Position numbers and translations under genes: made by a program
The notes under the pieces: generated by a model
The model's input: the letters and a program-made list of their open reading frames with translations, nothing else
The model's database searches: none
What the model was told of the DNA's origin: nothing
In this document: in pieces, positions 8,582 to 18,268 of the stretch
Numbering within the stretch: the stretch's first letter is position 1
Layout: each line of letters opens with the position of its first letter
Assembly (NCBI RefSeq): GCF_020177575.1
Contig: NZ_JAHTBK010000001.1
Location: forward strand, 1,547,875 to 1,611,874
From: Hasllibacter sp. MH4015
Lineage (GTDB): Bacteria > Pseudomonadota > Alphaproteobacteria > Rhodobacterales > Rhodobacteraceae
Reading direction: 5' to 3'
Length of the DNA stretch: 64,000 nt

Positions 8582-9983
8582 CGCGCAACCGGATCCCGTC
8601 CTTCGCCCGCACCGTCAGGTAGGCCACCGGCACCGGATCATCGCCCGCAATCCGCTCAAACCGGAACGCGCGCACCAGCATGGCCAGCAGAAGCGGCCCC
8701 TCCACCATCGCGAACCCCGCGCCCGTGCAGACCCGTGCGCCCGCGGAAAACGGAATGAACGCATCGCGCATGCACGCCTTGCCGTTGTCCGTGTGCCAGC
8801 GGGCGGGATCGAAGCCGTCGGGATTGTCCCAAAGACGGGTCTGCCGGTGCAGGTGCCAGGGCGAAATCACGATCTGGCTGCCCGGTTTGACAGCGCGGTC
8901 CCGGAAGGTTTCCGGGCAGGTCGCCTCCCGCACCATCATCGGCACGGGCGGGTAAAGCCGTAACGCCTCCCGAAACACGTCGCGGGTGATCTTCAGCCGG
9001 GACATGGCGGCGAAGTCGGGCGTATCGGGCAGGCTCCCCGCCTCCTCCGCTACCTTGTCCTGCCACTCGGGGTAGCGCGCCAGCAGGTAGAGCGCCCATC
9101 CAAGGGCTGAGGCGCTGGTCTCGTGCCCTGCAAGGAAGAAGATGGCGACCTGATCGACCATTTCATCCGTCGTGAAGCGTTCGCCCGTCTCGGGATCGGC
9201 GGTGGTCATGATCTTCGTGGCGAGGTCGTCGGGGGCGGTCCCGGCCTCGATCTCCGCCATGCGATGGGCCGTCAGCTCGGTAATCAGGGCGCGGATCGCG
9301 GCGGCGGTCTTCCGCGTCTCGGCCCTGTGGCCCCGCGGCAACCAGCGTGGCAGCGGCACGAAGGCGGCCGCGTTCAGGATCGGCTGGGTCCGCTGATAAG
9401 CGCGGAACTGGTGGAAGACCCGGCTTGCGATGTCGGCCTCGATCGGCAGGGAAAAGAGCGTGCGGAAGATGACGTCGGCGGCCGCGTGGGACATCTCCTC
9501 CTCGATCTCCACGACATGTCCCTCCGCGCCCTCCGTCGCACTCTCCGGCGCGATGCTTTCCTGCGCACTCTCCGGCGCGACTCCGGCCCCCATCCGCGCC
9601 ACCGATGCCTCCCCCGCCGCCCACATCGCCGGGAACGTGTCGCGCAGCCGCCCGCCCTCAAAGGCCGGGTCGATGATGCGTCGCTGCCGCTGCCACTCCG
9701 CCCCGTTGGTCAGGAAGACCGAATTGCCCAGAAGCGGGCGCAACCCCTCCCCCACCCGATCGGATTTCGGGAAGTCGAGCGGGCGCGCCTTGAGCACCTC
9801 ATCCACCAATTGCGGCTGGTTGATCATGTAGGAGCGGAAGAACGGCGTGCGGAACTCTGCCATCCACGCGCGATAAAGGCGCGCGGGCTGCGCCGACAGG
9901 ATGTCATCGCGAAACAGCCGCATGTAGCGCCACAGCGACACACGCTCCGCCCGGGCGGGCGGTTTGGGGGGCAGATCGCTCAT
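8568..9983 (-). CDS. cytochrome P450
   Basis: A 471-residue P450. The I-helix oxygen-binding motif AGHETS is at residues 285-290, the K-helix ExxR is E339-R342 (EALRLYPP), and the heme thiolate is C419 in FSAGARVCTG, a variant of the usual FGGGPRxCxG with Ala/Ser for the first glycines. It hydroxylates an unknown hydrophobic substrate and needs external electron donors, none of which is nearby. Residues about 136-151 hold a nine-residue tandem repeat (APESAQESI then APESATEGA) absent from ordinary P450 helices. The start overlaps the upstream hydrolase stop by four bases, so the two are co-expressed. Confidence 0.93.
   Translation of the reverse strand: MSDLPPKPPARAERVSLWRYMRLFRDDILSAQPARLYRAWMAEFRTPFFRSYMINQPQLVDEVLKARPLDFPKSDRVGEGLRPLLGNSVFLTNGAEWQRQRRIIDPAFEGGRLRDTFPAMWAAGEASVARMGAGVAPESAQESIAPESATEGAEGHVVEIEEEMSHAAADVIFRTLFSLPIEADIASRVFHQFRAYQRTQPILNAAAFVPLPRWLPRGHRAETRKTAAAIRALITELTAHRMAEIEAGTAPDDLATKIMTTADPETGERFTTDEMVDQVAIFFLAGHETSASALGWALYLLARYPEWQDKVAEEAGSLPDTPDFAAMSRLKITRDVFREALRLYPPVPMMVREATCPETFRDRAVKPGSQIVISPWHLHRQTRLWDNPDGFDPARWHTDNGKACMRDAFIPFSAGARVCTGAGFAMVEGPLLLAMLVRAFRFERIAGDDPVPVAYLTVRAKDGIRLRVTPR
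9537..9580. repeat. 27-base tandem repeat inside the P450 gene
   Basis: The 17-base word CGCACTCTCCGGCGCGA occurs at 9537-9553 and again at 9564-9580, a period of 27 bases. It is in frame and adds nine residues to the coding sequence without a frameshift. Confidence 0.85.
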
Positions 9984-11257
9984 GCCGCGATGTCGGTGAA
10001 GCGGTTGACCGGCGCCTCGATCCGGCTTCTGGACGGCGCGCGGGTGGCATAGCGGTCCGCCAGGGTGAGCGGCCCCGCGGTGATGCGGAAGTAATCATAG
10101 GCATCGGGCGCGTCGGGCAAATTGTCGAAGGCATTGAGGTATTGGAAATGCAGCTCGAACAGATGCCATTTCAGCGCCTTCTGCCGCTCAGGGCTGAGCG
10201 TCTGGGTAAACGCGGCGGAGATCACCAGTGGCCATTTCTTCCCTTCCGGCGCAACGCCGGAGACAGCGACCGGATCGCAGAGCGCAAAGGCACAACCATC
10301 GCCCGGTGCCGTGACATCGACCCACGGCACGTCCTGCACGCTCAGAAAGGCCAGATCGGCGCGCAGCCGCGTGGCCTCGGGCAGGAAGCTGACCATCGGC
10401 ACCACATGGCCAAGCGTCAGGAGCGACAGGACAGGCCCATCCGCAGGCACACGCCCCGCCCGGATCAGATCGGCGAGGACCGAAATCGCGATATAGGCGC
10501 CCGAGGAATGGCCGACGACCAGCACCTCATCCACGTCACCCTGCAAAACCTCCGCGATCCGGTCGGCAAAGTCGCGCATCCGCGCCTCCTGCTCCGGCGG
10601 ATAGGCTCCGTTCAGGGAAGACGAGAAGGCGTAATCCTTCATCAGATACCACGCGTAAAGGTGATCGCGCCGGGCGCACCATCGCAGGAAAAGCCACGCG
10701 CAAGCGGGGCCAACAACCAAAAGGCCAAACCATCCCCGCAACCCAAACATCGGCTGGAGCAACGCCTCCCCCAAGATCAGGTCAAGAAGCCGTTCGGACC
10801 CGGCATGAAACGCAAAATAGCCAAGATACCAGATCGCAGCGGCAAGGGCGGCTTGCCCGAGTAGAACGACCACCGGGTAAAGCGCCGCGATCACCGGCCC
10901 CTTGCGCAGCCGCATCAGCCGAAACAGCGCCCCCGACCCGATATAGGTCCAGGCCGTGCGGGCCAGTTGCAAATAGGTGGCCCCGATCCCCGCCGCCATG
11001 CCCTTGCGCACGATATCGGCCCAGTAGAGCACCTCCAGATCCGTGGCGACCTCCGCCCCCTCCATCACCGTGTCCACATGCCAGCCGAACCGCGCCCCGC
11101 GCGGCCCCTTGCCATTGGCCACCTCGAACCCCGACAGCCTGGCCTGCGCCGCGATCTCCCGCCGGTACCGCTCCCGGTAGGCGCGCGGCGGCACCGGGTC
11201 GAACCCAGGGATATAGAGAACATGTCTGCGGCTCACCTGCACCATAGGGTGCAGCAT
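9980..11257 (-). CDS. membrane-associated alpha/beta-hydrolase-like protein
   Basis: A 425-residue protein with alpha/beta-hydrolase features: HVLYIPGFDP near the N-terminus and VLVVGHSSGAYIA, giving a G-x-S-x-G nucleophile elbow at about residues 249-253 with S251 as the likely nucleophile. Unusually, two hydrophobic segments (about 122-150 and 172-193) interrupt the fold before the elbow and should anchor it in the membrane. The gene is four bases overlapped with the downstream P450, so one transcript is likely. It could be an esterase or lipase feeding or clearing the P450 substrate; that is inference. ATG at 11245 is an alternative start. Confidence 0.65.
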   Translation of the reverse strand: MLHPMVQVSRRHVLYIPGFDPVPPRAYRERYRREIAAQARLSGFEVANGKGPRGARFGWHVDTVMEGAEVATDLEVLYWADIVRKGMAAGIGATYLQLARTAWTYIGSGALFRLMRLRKGPVIAALYPVVVLLGQAALAAAIWYLGYFAFHAGSERLLDLILGEALLQPMFGLRGWFGLLVVGPACAWLFLRWCARRDHLYAWYLMKDYAFSSSLNGAYPPEQEARMRDFADRIAEVLQGDVDEVLVVGHSSGAYIAISVLADLIRAGRVPADGPVLSLLTLGHVVPMVSFLPEATRLRADLAFLSVQDVPWVDVTAPGDGCAFALCDPVAVSGVAPEGKKWPLVISAAFTQTLSPERQKALKWHLFELHFQYLNAFDNLPDAPDAYDYFRITAGPLTLADRYATRAPSRSRIEAPVNRFTDIAA

Positions 11258-11287
11258 ACCGACGGAATGCGGCAGGGCTAGGGCAGA

Positions 11288-12043
11288 TCAGCCAAGCTGA
11301 CCCAAAGCGGGGAACGTCTCCAGCAGCCAGAAGGCAAAGGCAGAAAAGGCGCCGGTCATCAGCGCCGTTCCGACCGCGATCAGAAGCACGCCCATGATCC
11401 GCTCGATCAGCTTCATATGCCGCTTCATTCGCGCCATCAGCCCCTGCGCCTGGTCGATGAACGCCGCCGCCAGCAGGAACGGCAGGCCGAGCCCCACGGC
11501 ATAGACCGCAAGCAGCGCCGTTCCCTTCTGCACGCTCGCCTCCGTCGCGGCAATCGACAGGATCGCGCCCAGTTGCGGACCGATGCATGGCGTCCAGCCA
11601 AAGGCGAAGGCAAGGCCCAGGACGTAAGCCCCTAGGGTGGAGCCGCCCTTGTCGCCCGCATCCAGCCGTGCCTCCCGGTCCAGCAGCGGGATCCGGATGA
11701 TGCCGAGGAAGTGCAGCCCGAAGACAATCACCACCGCGCCCGAAATCCGCGCCAGCAACACCTGGTTTTGCAAGAAGAACTGCCCAAGGATTGACGCGGT
11801 GAACCCAAGAAAGATGAACACGGTCGACAGCCCCAGCACGAAGAACAGGGCTGGCAGGATCGCCTTGCGCCTGGCCTGCTGCGCCTCGTCTCGGATCTCG
11901 TTCATCGTGATCCCGCCCATATAGGCGAGGTAGGGCGGCACGATCGGCAACACGCAGGGGCTGAGGAAACTCAGCACACCGGCGGCCAGCGCCACCAGCA
12001 TCGCGGGCAGAAGCGACGCATCGAACAGATCAATCCCGAACAT
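11288..12043 (-). CDS. ccdA: cytochrome c biogenesis protein CcdA
   Basis: A 251-residue inner-membrane protein with six or more membrane segments and the two conserved cysteines of the CcdA/DsbD family, C30 in SPCVLP and C153 in TPCIGP. It passes electrons from cytoplasmic thioredoxin to periplasmic thiol oxidoreductases that keep apocytochrome c reduced. The start is ATG at 12043 with AAGGG six bases upstream; a TTG two codons earlier is less likely. It is divergent from the TusA-like gene, and no other ccm gene is in the window. Confidence 0.92.
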   Translation of the reverse strand: MFGIDLFDASLLPAMLVALAAGVLSFLSPCVLPIVPPYLAYMGGITMNEIRDEAQQARRKAILPALFFVLGLSTVFIFLGFTASILGQFFLQNQVLLARISGAVVIVFGLHFLGIIRIPLLDREARLDAGDKGGSTLGAYVLGLAFAFGWTPCIGPQLGAILSIAATEASVQKGTALLAVYAVGLGLPFLLAAAFIDQAQGLMARMKRHMKLIERIMGVLLIAVGTALMTGAFSAFAFWLLETFPALGQLG

Positions 12044-12137
12044 GTTCAACCCTTAGTGCGCGCCGCGCGTGCCGTCACGGGGCCAAGGGGTCACATTCCC
12101 GTGGACGTGCCCGAAATCCCGCACTACCCCTCCGCCC

Positions 12138-12371
12138 ATGGATACACCCATTGAGATCGACGCGCGCGACCTGCTTTGCCCCCTGCCCGTCCTGCGCCTG
12201 CGTAAGGCGCTCGCCAAGGCGGGCCCGGGGGCGCAGGTTCACCTGCTCGCCACCGATCCCGCCGCCCGGATTGACGTGCCGCATTTCTGCGCCGAACAGG
12301 GCCATGATCTGCTCGGCACCGACGATCTGGACCATGGCGTCACCCGCTACCGTCTCCGACACCGCGCCTGA
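12138..12371 (+). CDS. TusA-like sulfurtransferase
   Basis: A 77-residue protein of the TusA/SirA family with the CPxP motif at C14 (LCPLPVLRLRKAL), the persulfide-carrying cysteine, followed by the alpha/beta sandwich segment LLATDPAARIDVPHFC. Such proteins relay sulfur for tRNA thiolation, molybdopterin or redox purposes. The start at 12138 gives the standard N-terminus; an in-frame ATG at 12069 adds 23 improbable residues. It is divergent from ccdA, about 95 bases apart. Confidence 0.85.
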   Translation: MDTPIEIDARDLLCPLPVLRLRKALAKAGPGAQVHLLATDPAARIDVPHFCAEQGHDLLGTDDLDHGVTRYRLRHRA

Positions 12372-12410
12372 GCCACCCGGCCCCGGCCCGGTCCCGCTGC
12401 GCGCCCCGTC

Positions 12411-12440
12411 TTCCATGTGCCAAAAATATCCCCGCCGGAG
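12411..12440 (+). repeat. 3'-end intergenic element, copy 1
   Basis: TTCCATGTGCCAAAAATATCCC begins 40 bases after the TusA-like stop (core: TGTGCCAAAAATATCCC). It matches copy 2 at 17667 over 21 of 22 bases but lacks that copy's following G/C hairpin. The surrounding 231-base gap up to 12602 is GC-rich and otherwise shows no gene. Confidence 0.6.
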
Positions 12441-12602
12441 GCATCCCGCACTCACCACAGGCCCCACGGCCCGGAACTTGCGCGCAACGCCACGGCCCGC
12501 GCCGACGGGCCGCCTGCGGCCCCCGGCGCGCGCGGCCCAAATGACGCAAGGCCGCAAGGCCGAGGCAGATGCGGGAGCACCCCGCTGCCGCAGCCCCATC
12601 GC

Positions 12603-13678
<1,076 letters not shown>

Positions 13679-13682
<4 letters not shown>

Positions 13683-14488
13683 AGGAATCCTCCGGACTTG
13701 CTTTGCCCCATACGGGCCTGCCCCCAACGGCGGAACGCATCCGCCACGATCAGAAGCACGATCGACAGCGCCACCAGCAAGGTGCCGAGCGCCATGATGA
13801 CAGGGACCCGGCCGGGGAAACGCAACTGGCTCCAGATATAGACGGGCAAGGTCGGCTCGTTGCCGCTGAGGAAGAAGGCGATGATGAATTCGTCGAGCGA
13901 GATGATGAAACAGATCAGCATCGACGCGATGATGCCCGGCAGGACCAGCGGCAAGATGATGACCCGGAAGGTGGAGGCGCGGGTCTCCCCCAGGTCAATC
14001 GCGGCTTCCTCCAGGCTCTGGTCGAGGCCCTGGAAACTGCCCTGCAGGATCGCGATGGCGAACGGCATGCACAAAAGCGTGTGGCCGAGGATGATCGTGA
14101 AGATCGAGGTGCCGAGGCCCAGTTGCGACAAGGTCAGCAGAAGCGAGATCGCCACGATCACCTCCGGCAGGACCAGCGGCAGCATGATGAACCCCATGAT
14201 CCCGGCTTTGAGCGGAAAGGTATGCCGCGTGGCCGCCCGCGCGGCGAAAAGGCCCAGGCAGGTGGCAAGGATCGACACCGATACCGCGATCACCAGCGAA
14301 TTGCCCGTCGCCTCGATCAGGTCGGGCGTGTTGGCCAGTTGATAGAACCAGTCGGTGGTGAAGCCCTGCAAGGGGAAGGCGATCACCGTGCCGTCGTTGA
14401 ACGCGAAAAGCGGCAGCAGGATGATCGGCGCATAGAGGAACACCAGGTACAGGACCGCGAAGGCGGTGAGCGGGGTCAGGCGCCTCAT
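13679..14488 (-). CDS. PotC-type ABC transporter permease
   Basis: A 269-residue inner-membrane permease with six predicted helices. The EAA loop reads LEEAAIDLGETRASTFRVIILPLVLPGI, in part EEAAIDLGE, the contact point for the ATPase. The sequence LDEFIIAFFLSG is typical of PotC partners. The ATG at 14488 overlaps the upstream permease stop (ATGA), and its own stop overlaps the ATPase GTG, giving a tightly coupled three-gene operon. Longer upstream frames are not permease-like. Confidence 0.88.
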
Positions 14489-15552
14489 ATCCCCCACCTC
14501 CCCTTGGGCAGGAAGATCGCGATCAGGATCGCACCACCCCCCATGATCGCCGCCAGAACGCCCAGCGATCCGGCGGGGCCGAACCAATCCGGTCCATGGA
14601 CGAAGACCCAGCGTACGATGGCGATGTCGACAAGTGCGGCGAGGGCTGCAAGGGCCAGCCCCGCCACGCCGCCGCCCACGCGGTCCGACAGATGCACCCA
14701 GAACCGGATATGCAAGATGAACCACGCCAGCGTGATCGTGACCGTCAGCATGGCCAGCACCGCCAGCGTCGCCCCCATGGGCCGGTTCGACAGATCGAAG
14801 ATCTGCACGTAAATCATGTTGGCGATCATCGTGCCGCCCGAGCCCCCCACCAGCCGCGGGGTGACGTAATCGCCCACCGTCGGGATGAAAACGATCAGGA
14901 TCGCGGCCAGAACGCCGGGCATGGCCAGCGGCAGGGTAACGCGGAAGAAGGTCATCGCCGTCGCCTCCCCCAGGTCGCGCGCGGCTTCCAGAAGGGAGCG
15001 GTCGATCTTCTCGAGGCTCACGAAGATCGGCAGGATCGCGAAAGGCGCGAAGGCATGGGCCAGCGTGATGATGACGGAATTGGCGTTATAAAGGATGAAT
15101 GACAACGGCTCCTCGATGATCCCAAGGCCCAGGAGCGTGCCGTTGACCGGCCCGTCATAGGCCAGGATCACACGCCACAGGAAAATGCGGATCAGGTAGC
15201 TGGTCCAGAACGGGATCGTGATGAGGAACAGCCACAACGCTTTCTTGTCGGGCCGCACGTGGAACGAGATGAAATAGGCAATCGGAAAGGCCAGGATCAC
15301 GGTCGCCGCCGTCACGAAGCTCGCGATCCGTAAGCTGCGCAGCATCAGCGCGCGGTAGAGCGGATCGCTCAACGCCTCGGCATAGTTGGCGGTGGTGAAG
15401 GTCCGGTCGATGGTCAGGAAATTCTGGGTCCAGAAACTGAACAAGATGATCGTCAGAAGCGGCGCGGCCAGCAGGATCAGCGCATAGGTGAGCGCCGGGC
15501 TGACCGTGATCAGCCCCTGGCGCGCCTCTTTCGACAAACGACCCGTATTCAT
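14485..15552 (-). CDS. PotB-type ABC transporter permease with C-terminal membrane extension
   Basis: A 355-residue permease, first gene of the operon. Residues about 1-285 are a normal PotB-type unit: N-terminal helix, long periplasmic loop, EAA loop LLEAARDLGEATAM, and GDYVTPRLVGG. About 70 further residues follow, with two more hydrophobic stretches (LAALAALVDIAIVRWVFV and LGVLAAIMGGGAILIAIFL), ending KGRWGI. The family is usually nearer 280-300 residues, so this tail is extra. No periplasmic binding-protein gene precedes it in the window. Confidence 0.85.
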   Translation of the reverse strand: MNTGRLSKEARQGLITVSPALTYALILLAAPLLTIILFSFWTQNFLTIDRTFTTANYAEALSDPLYRALMLRSLRIASFVTAATVILAFPIAYFISFHVRPDKKALWLFLITIPFWTSYLIRIFLWRVILAYDGPVNGTLLGLGIIEEPLSFILYNANSVIITLAHAFAPFAILPIFVSLEKIDRSLLEAARDLGEATAMTFFRVTLPLAMPGVLAAILIVFIPTVGDYVTPRLVGGSGGTMIANMIYVQIFDLSNRPMGATLAVLAMLTVTITLAWFILHIRFWVHLSDRVGGGVAGLALAALAALVDIAIVRWVFVHGPDWFGPAGSLGVLAAIMGGGAILIAIFLPKGRWGI

Positions 15553-15621
15553 CCGATCCTGCCCATCCCCATTGGCCCACGTTCGCCGGAAGCGGCACGG
15601 ATCACAAGGTCAGATTGCGGC

Positions 15622-15828
15622 TCAGAGGGACATCAGAAACCCAAGCGCGGTCAGGACGACAAGGCCCACGCCAAGCCCCCGATAGAACCCGACGCGATTG
15701 TAAAGCGGCGTGCGCGACCAGCACGCTCCGCATTGCGACGACCCAAACCGCAACCGATGCCCGCAAAGCGCGCAACGAAACAGGCGCCGGGTCCGCGGCC
15801 TCTGGGACGGGATATGCAGATCGGGCAT
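15622..15828 (-). CDS. small zinc-ribbon membrane protein
   Basis: A 68-residue protein: a basic lead, a probable zinc ribbon (FRCALCGHRLRFGSSQCGACW, with two CxxC pairs 12 residues apart), and one C-terminal membrane helix (GLGVGLVVLTALGFLMSL). AAAGGGGA lies eight bases before the ATG at 15828, which supports this start over longer frames. It lies between the polyamine-type operon and the rpsI terminator. Function unknown; the cytoplasmic ribbon plus tail anchor suggests a membrane-tethered adaptor. Confidence 0.55.
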   Translation of the reverse strand: MPDLHIPSQRPRTRRLFRCALCGHRLRFGSSQCGACWSRTPLYNRVGFYRGLGVGLVVLTALGFLMSL

Positions 15829-16022
15829 GGCGCGTGTCCCCTTTGCTCCGGGCGGCACTGCCGCGCGCCGCACCTGGACACCTAGGCGCCCCATCGTCGT
15901 ACCCGATCCACGCGCAGGGCAAGGCGCACCTCCGCCCAAGGGCCTTTCGGGCGAGCCACGGCCACTTCCTGTCCGAAAGGCCCCCTTGCGGCTGGCGGTT
16001 TCTTGCCGCGTCCCCCGGGGCC

Positions 16023-16056
16023 AAAAGAAAACGGGCCACCCCAAAGGGGCAGCCCG
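16023..16056 (-). terminator. rho-independent terminator of rplM-rpsI
   Basis: On the minus strand an 11-pair stem (CGGGCTGCCCC with GGGGTGGCCCG, two G-T pairs) closes a TTT loop and is followed by TTTTCTTTT. It begins about 25 bases after the rpsI stop. Confidence 0.85.
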
Positions 16057-16081
16057 CTGAATTCCGACGCTTGAGACCGGC

Positions 16082-16579
16082 TTAACGCTTGGAGAACTGG
16101 AAGCTCCGGCGGGCCTTGCGGCGACCGAACTTCTTGCGTTCCACCACGCGGCTGTCGCGGGTCAGGAAGCCTGCCGCCTTGAGGGCCGCGCGCAGCGACG
16201 GCTCATAGAGTTGCAGCGCCTTGGAAATCCCGTGGCGCACCGCACCGGCCTGGCCCGACAGGCCACCGCCCTTGACGGTTGCCATCACGTCAAACTCGCC
16301 ATCGACACCGGCCACGGTGAAGGGCTGACGCAGCAGCATCTGCAAAACCGGACGCGCGAAATAGTCGGGCATGTCCTTGCCGTTCACAACCATCTTGCCG
16401 GAACCGGGCTTGATCCAGACGCGGGCGACCGCATCCTTCCGCTTGCCGGTCGCGTAGGAGCGGCCAAGCGCGTCGCGCTGCGGCTCCCGGTGGATAGTTT
16501 CAACGGCGGCGGGTGCGGCGGCATCTGCGCCGTCCACTGCGCCTTTCAGCTCATCGAGCGAGGAGAGGGTCTCGGACAT
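16082..16579 (-). CDS. rpsI: 30S ribosomal protein S9
   Basis: A 165-residue S9. The conserved body starts at about residue 42 ([20 protein letters not shown]) and ends with the basic [15 protein letters not shown] tail that reaches the P-site tRNA. The first 40 residues are an acidic/alanine-rich extension common in alphaproteobacterial S9. Its ATG overlaps the rplM stop by one base (TAATG), so the two are translationally coupled. A strong terminator follows. Confidence 0.97.
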   Translation of the reverse strand: MSETLSSLDELKGAVDGADAAAPAAVETIHREPQRDALGRSYATGKRKDAVARVWIKPGSGKMVVNGKDMPDYFARPVLQMLLRQPFTVAGVDGEFDVMATVKGGGLSGQAGAVRHGISKALQLYEPSLRAALKAAGFLTRDSRVVERKKFGRRKARRSFQFSKR

Positions 16580-17043
16580 TATTTCGCGTCCCTTGTGTTT
16601 TTCTTGTTCATCGACGCCACGTCGAGAACCTGGGGATCCTGGGCTTCATGGGGGTGCTCGGCACCGGCATAAACGCGCAGGTTGGTCATCTGCTGACGGC
16701 TCAGCTTGTTGCCCGGCAGCATGCGCTTGACGGCCTGCATGACGACCCGCTCGGGGTGGGCGCCTTCCAGAATCTGGCCGGTGGTGCGGGACTTGATGCC
16801 GCCCGGATACCCGGTGTGCCAGTAATTCGGCTTGTCGCGCTTGTTGCCGGTCAGCTGCACCTTGTCGGCGTTGATGACGATGACATTGTCGCCCATATCC
16901 ATGGACGGCGTGAACGTGGCCTTGTGCTTGCCGCGAAGACGCGTGGCGATGACCGACGCAAGACGGCCCAGAACGATGCCTTCGGCGTCGATCAGGATCC
17001 ATTTCTTGTCGATATCCGCCGGCGTGGCAGAGAAAGTTTTCAT
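16579..17043 (-). CDS. rplM: 50S ribosomal protein L13
   Basis: A 154-residue L13 with the family markers [42 protein letters not shown]-like [15 protein letters not shown], the HTGYPGG turn, and [12 protein letters not shown] near the end. It is an early-assembling large-subunit protein and first gene of the rplM-rpsI operon. AAGGAAA sits about eight bases before the ATG, and a promoter candidate lies 76-103 bases upstream. Confidence 0.97.
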   Translation of the reverse strand: MKTFSATPADIDKKWILIDAEGIVLGRLASVIATRLRGKHKATFTPSMDMGDNVIVINADKVQLTGNKRDKPNYWHTGYPGGIKSRTTGQILEGAHPERVVMQAVKRMLPGNKLSRQQMTNLRVYAGAEHPHEAQDPQVLDVASMNKKNTRDAK

Positions 17044-17118
17044 TTCGACGTTTCCTTACGGGGGCCGATCCGGCCTAGAAAAACGAAAGAGGGGCCTGTG
17101 CCCCCCGAACATGGGCGT

Positions 17119-17146
17119 GTTCTACGCATCTCTGCGCCCGCGTCAA
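17119..17146 (-). promoter_or_regulatory. promoter candidate for rplM-rpsI
   Basis: On the minus strand TTGACG (17141-17146) and TAGAAC (17119-17124) are separated by 16 bases, a housekeeping-sigma arrangement upstream of rplM. Spacing is one base short of ideal, and no experimental start site is known. Confidence 0.5.
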
Positions 17147-17285
17147 GCGCCATAACTCCACCCTCTTCCAACGAAAACAATGCCTTACGTATGGGGTTTT
17201 ATTTTACCCCATCTTTCTGGACCCCAATGTACCGCAAAACCGCCCCCCTTGCCCTCGCCACGCACCCTGACGCATAGACCCCGCC

Positions 17286-17657
17286 ATGACCGACACCCAC
17301 CTCACGCGCAAAGACGGCACGACATATGCGGGCACCCACCTCATCGTGGATCTGCATGGCGCGCGCCACCTCGACGATCAGCCGCATATCGAACAGGCCC
17401 TGCGCGATGCGACAAAGGCCACCGGTGCCACGCTGCTGAGCCTCCATGCCCATCGCTTTTCGCCCCAGGGTGTCACGGCCATGGCGATCTTGGCGGAATC
17501 CCACATCTCCTGCCACACCTGGCCCGAGATCGGTCTCGCGGCCTTCGACATCTTCATGTGCGGCGCGACCCACCCCCATGCCGCCCTGCCCGTCCTGCGC
17601 GCCGCGTTTGAGACCGACGATATCCGCGTGACGGAACTCCATCGCGGCGCCATCTGA
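17286..17657 (+). CDS. speD: S-adenosylmethionine decarboxylase proenzyme
   Basis: A 123-residue bacterial class 1B AdoMet decarboxylase. LAESHISCHTWPE contains the self-cleavage site E71-S72, where S72 becomes the pyruvoyl cofactor, plus H77; the proton-donor cysteine is probably C92 in FDIFMCG. The product, decarboxylated AdoMet, supplies aminopropyl groups for spermidine. No spermidine synthase gene lies nearby. It is divergent from rplM and stands alone. Confidence 0.9.
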   Translation: MTDTHLTRKDGTTYAGTHLIVDLHGARHLDDQPHIEQALRDATKATGATLLSLHAHRFSPQGVTAMAILAESHISCHTWPEIGLAAFDIFMCGATHPHAALPVLRAAFETDDIRVTELHRGAI

Positions 17658-17666
17658 GCGCCCCTC

Positions 17667-17726
17667 TTCCATGTGCCAGAAATATCCCGGGGGGAGTCGC
17701 GCAAGCGATGGGGGGCAGAGCCCCCC
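17667..17726 (+). repeat. 3'-end intergenic element, copy 2, with hairpin
   Basis: TTCCATGTGCCAGAAATATCCC starts nine bases after the speD stop (core TGTGCCAGAAATATCCC), continues into a G-run, and ends in a seven-pair hairpin (GGGGGGC, loop AGA, GCCCCCC, 17710-17726). The order matches copy 3 near 59014-59061. It may act as a terminator or 3'-end stabiliser for speD. Confidence 0.65.
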
Positions 17727-17776
17727 AAACTTACAAATCGAATGCGGCGTCAGCCGCTCCTTTTGTGACGACCCAC

Positions 17777-18184
17777 CTATCCCGGCGGCATCGAATAGGT
17801 CATCGACATCCGCGCGACCGGCTCCGCCATCCCTTCGGAGAACAGCAAGCATTCGCCCACCGCCAACACGCGCCCCAGTTTCAGCAACCGGCATTCACAG
17901 ATCAGATCAACGCCCGCCGCGGGTTTGCGCATGAAATCGAAAGACCCGCCAGTGGTCACGGCCAAGGCCTCGCGGCCCGTCATGGCAAGGACCGCGATAT
18001 AGACCGACACATCGGCCAACGCGAACATGGCAGGGCCTGACACCGTCCCGCCGGGGCGCAAATGCCGCTCAGCCACCGGCATGCGCACGCGCACGGCGCG
18101 GTCGGCCACGTCCTCGATCACGAAATCGCCGCGCACCTGCGGGAACACCTCATCGAGGTAGGTCGCGATCTCTGCGGCGTTCAT
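17777..18184 (-). CDS. PaaI-type hotdog thioesterase
   Basis: A 135-residue single-hotdog protein. LRPGGTVSGPAMFALADVSVYIAVL is the active-site helix region (key GGTVSGPAMFALAD), followed by TTGGSFDFMRKPAAGVDL. The family hydrolyses acyl- or aryl-CoA thioesters in the cytoplasm. The ATG at 18184 is preferred because it gives the standard N-terminal length; an in-frame start at 18214 adds ten residues. It is divergent from the enoyl-CoA hydratase gene 84 bases away, which suggests a shared acyl-CoA context. Confidence 0.8.
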   Translation of the reverse strand: MNAAEIATYLDEVFPQVRGDFVIEDVADRAVRVRMPVAERHLRPGGTVSGPAMFALADVSVYIAVLAMTGREALAVTTGGSFDFMRKPAAGVDLICECRLLKLGRVLAVGECLLFSEGMAEPVARMSMTYSMPPG

Positions 18185-18268
18185 CTTTACCGTCAATGGC
18201 CTTTCCCCCCTCACACTTGCCCGCTACCTTTCGCCAAAGCCCACGGCCAGCGCAAGGGAGGCGCGCCC

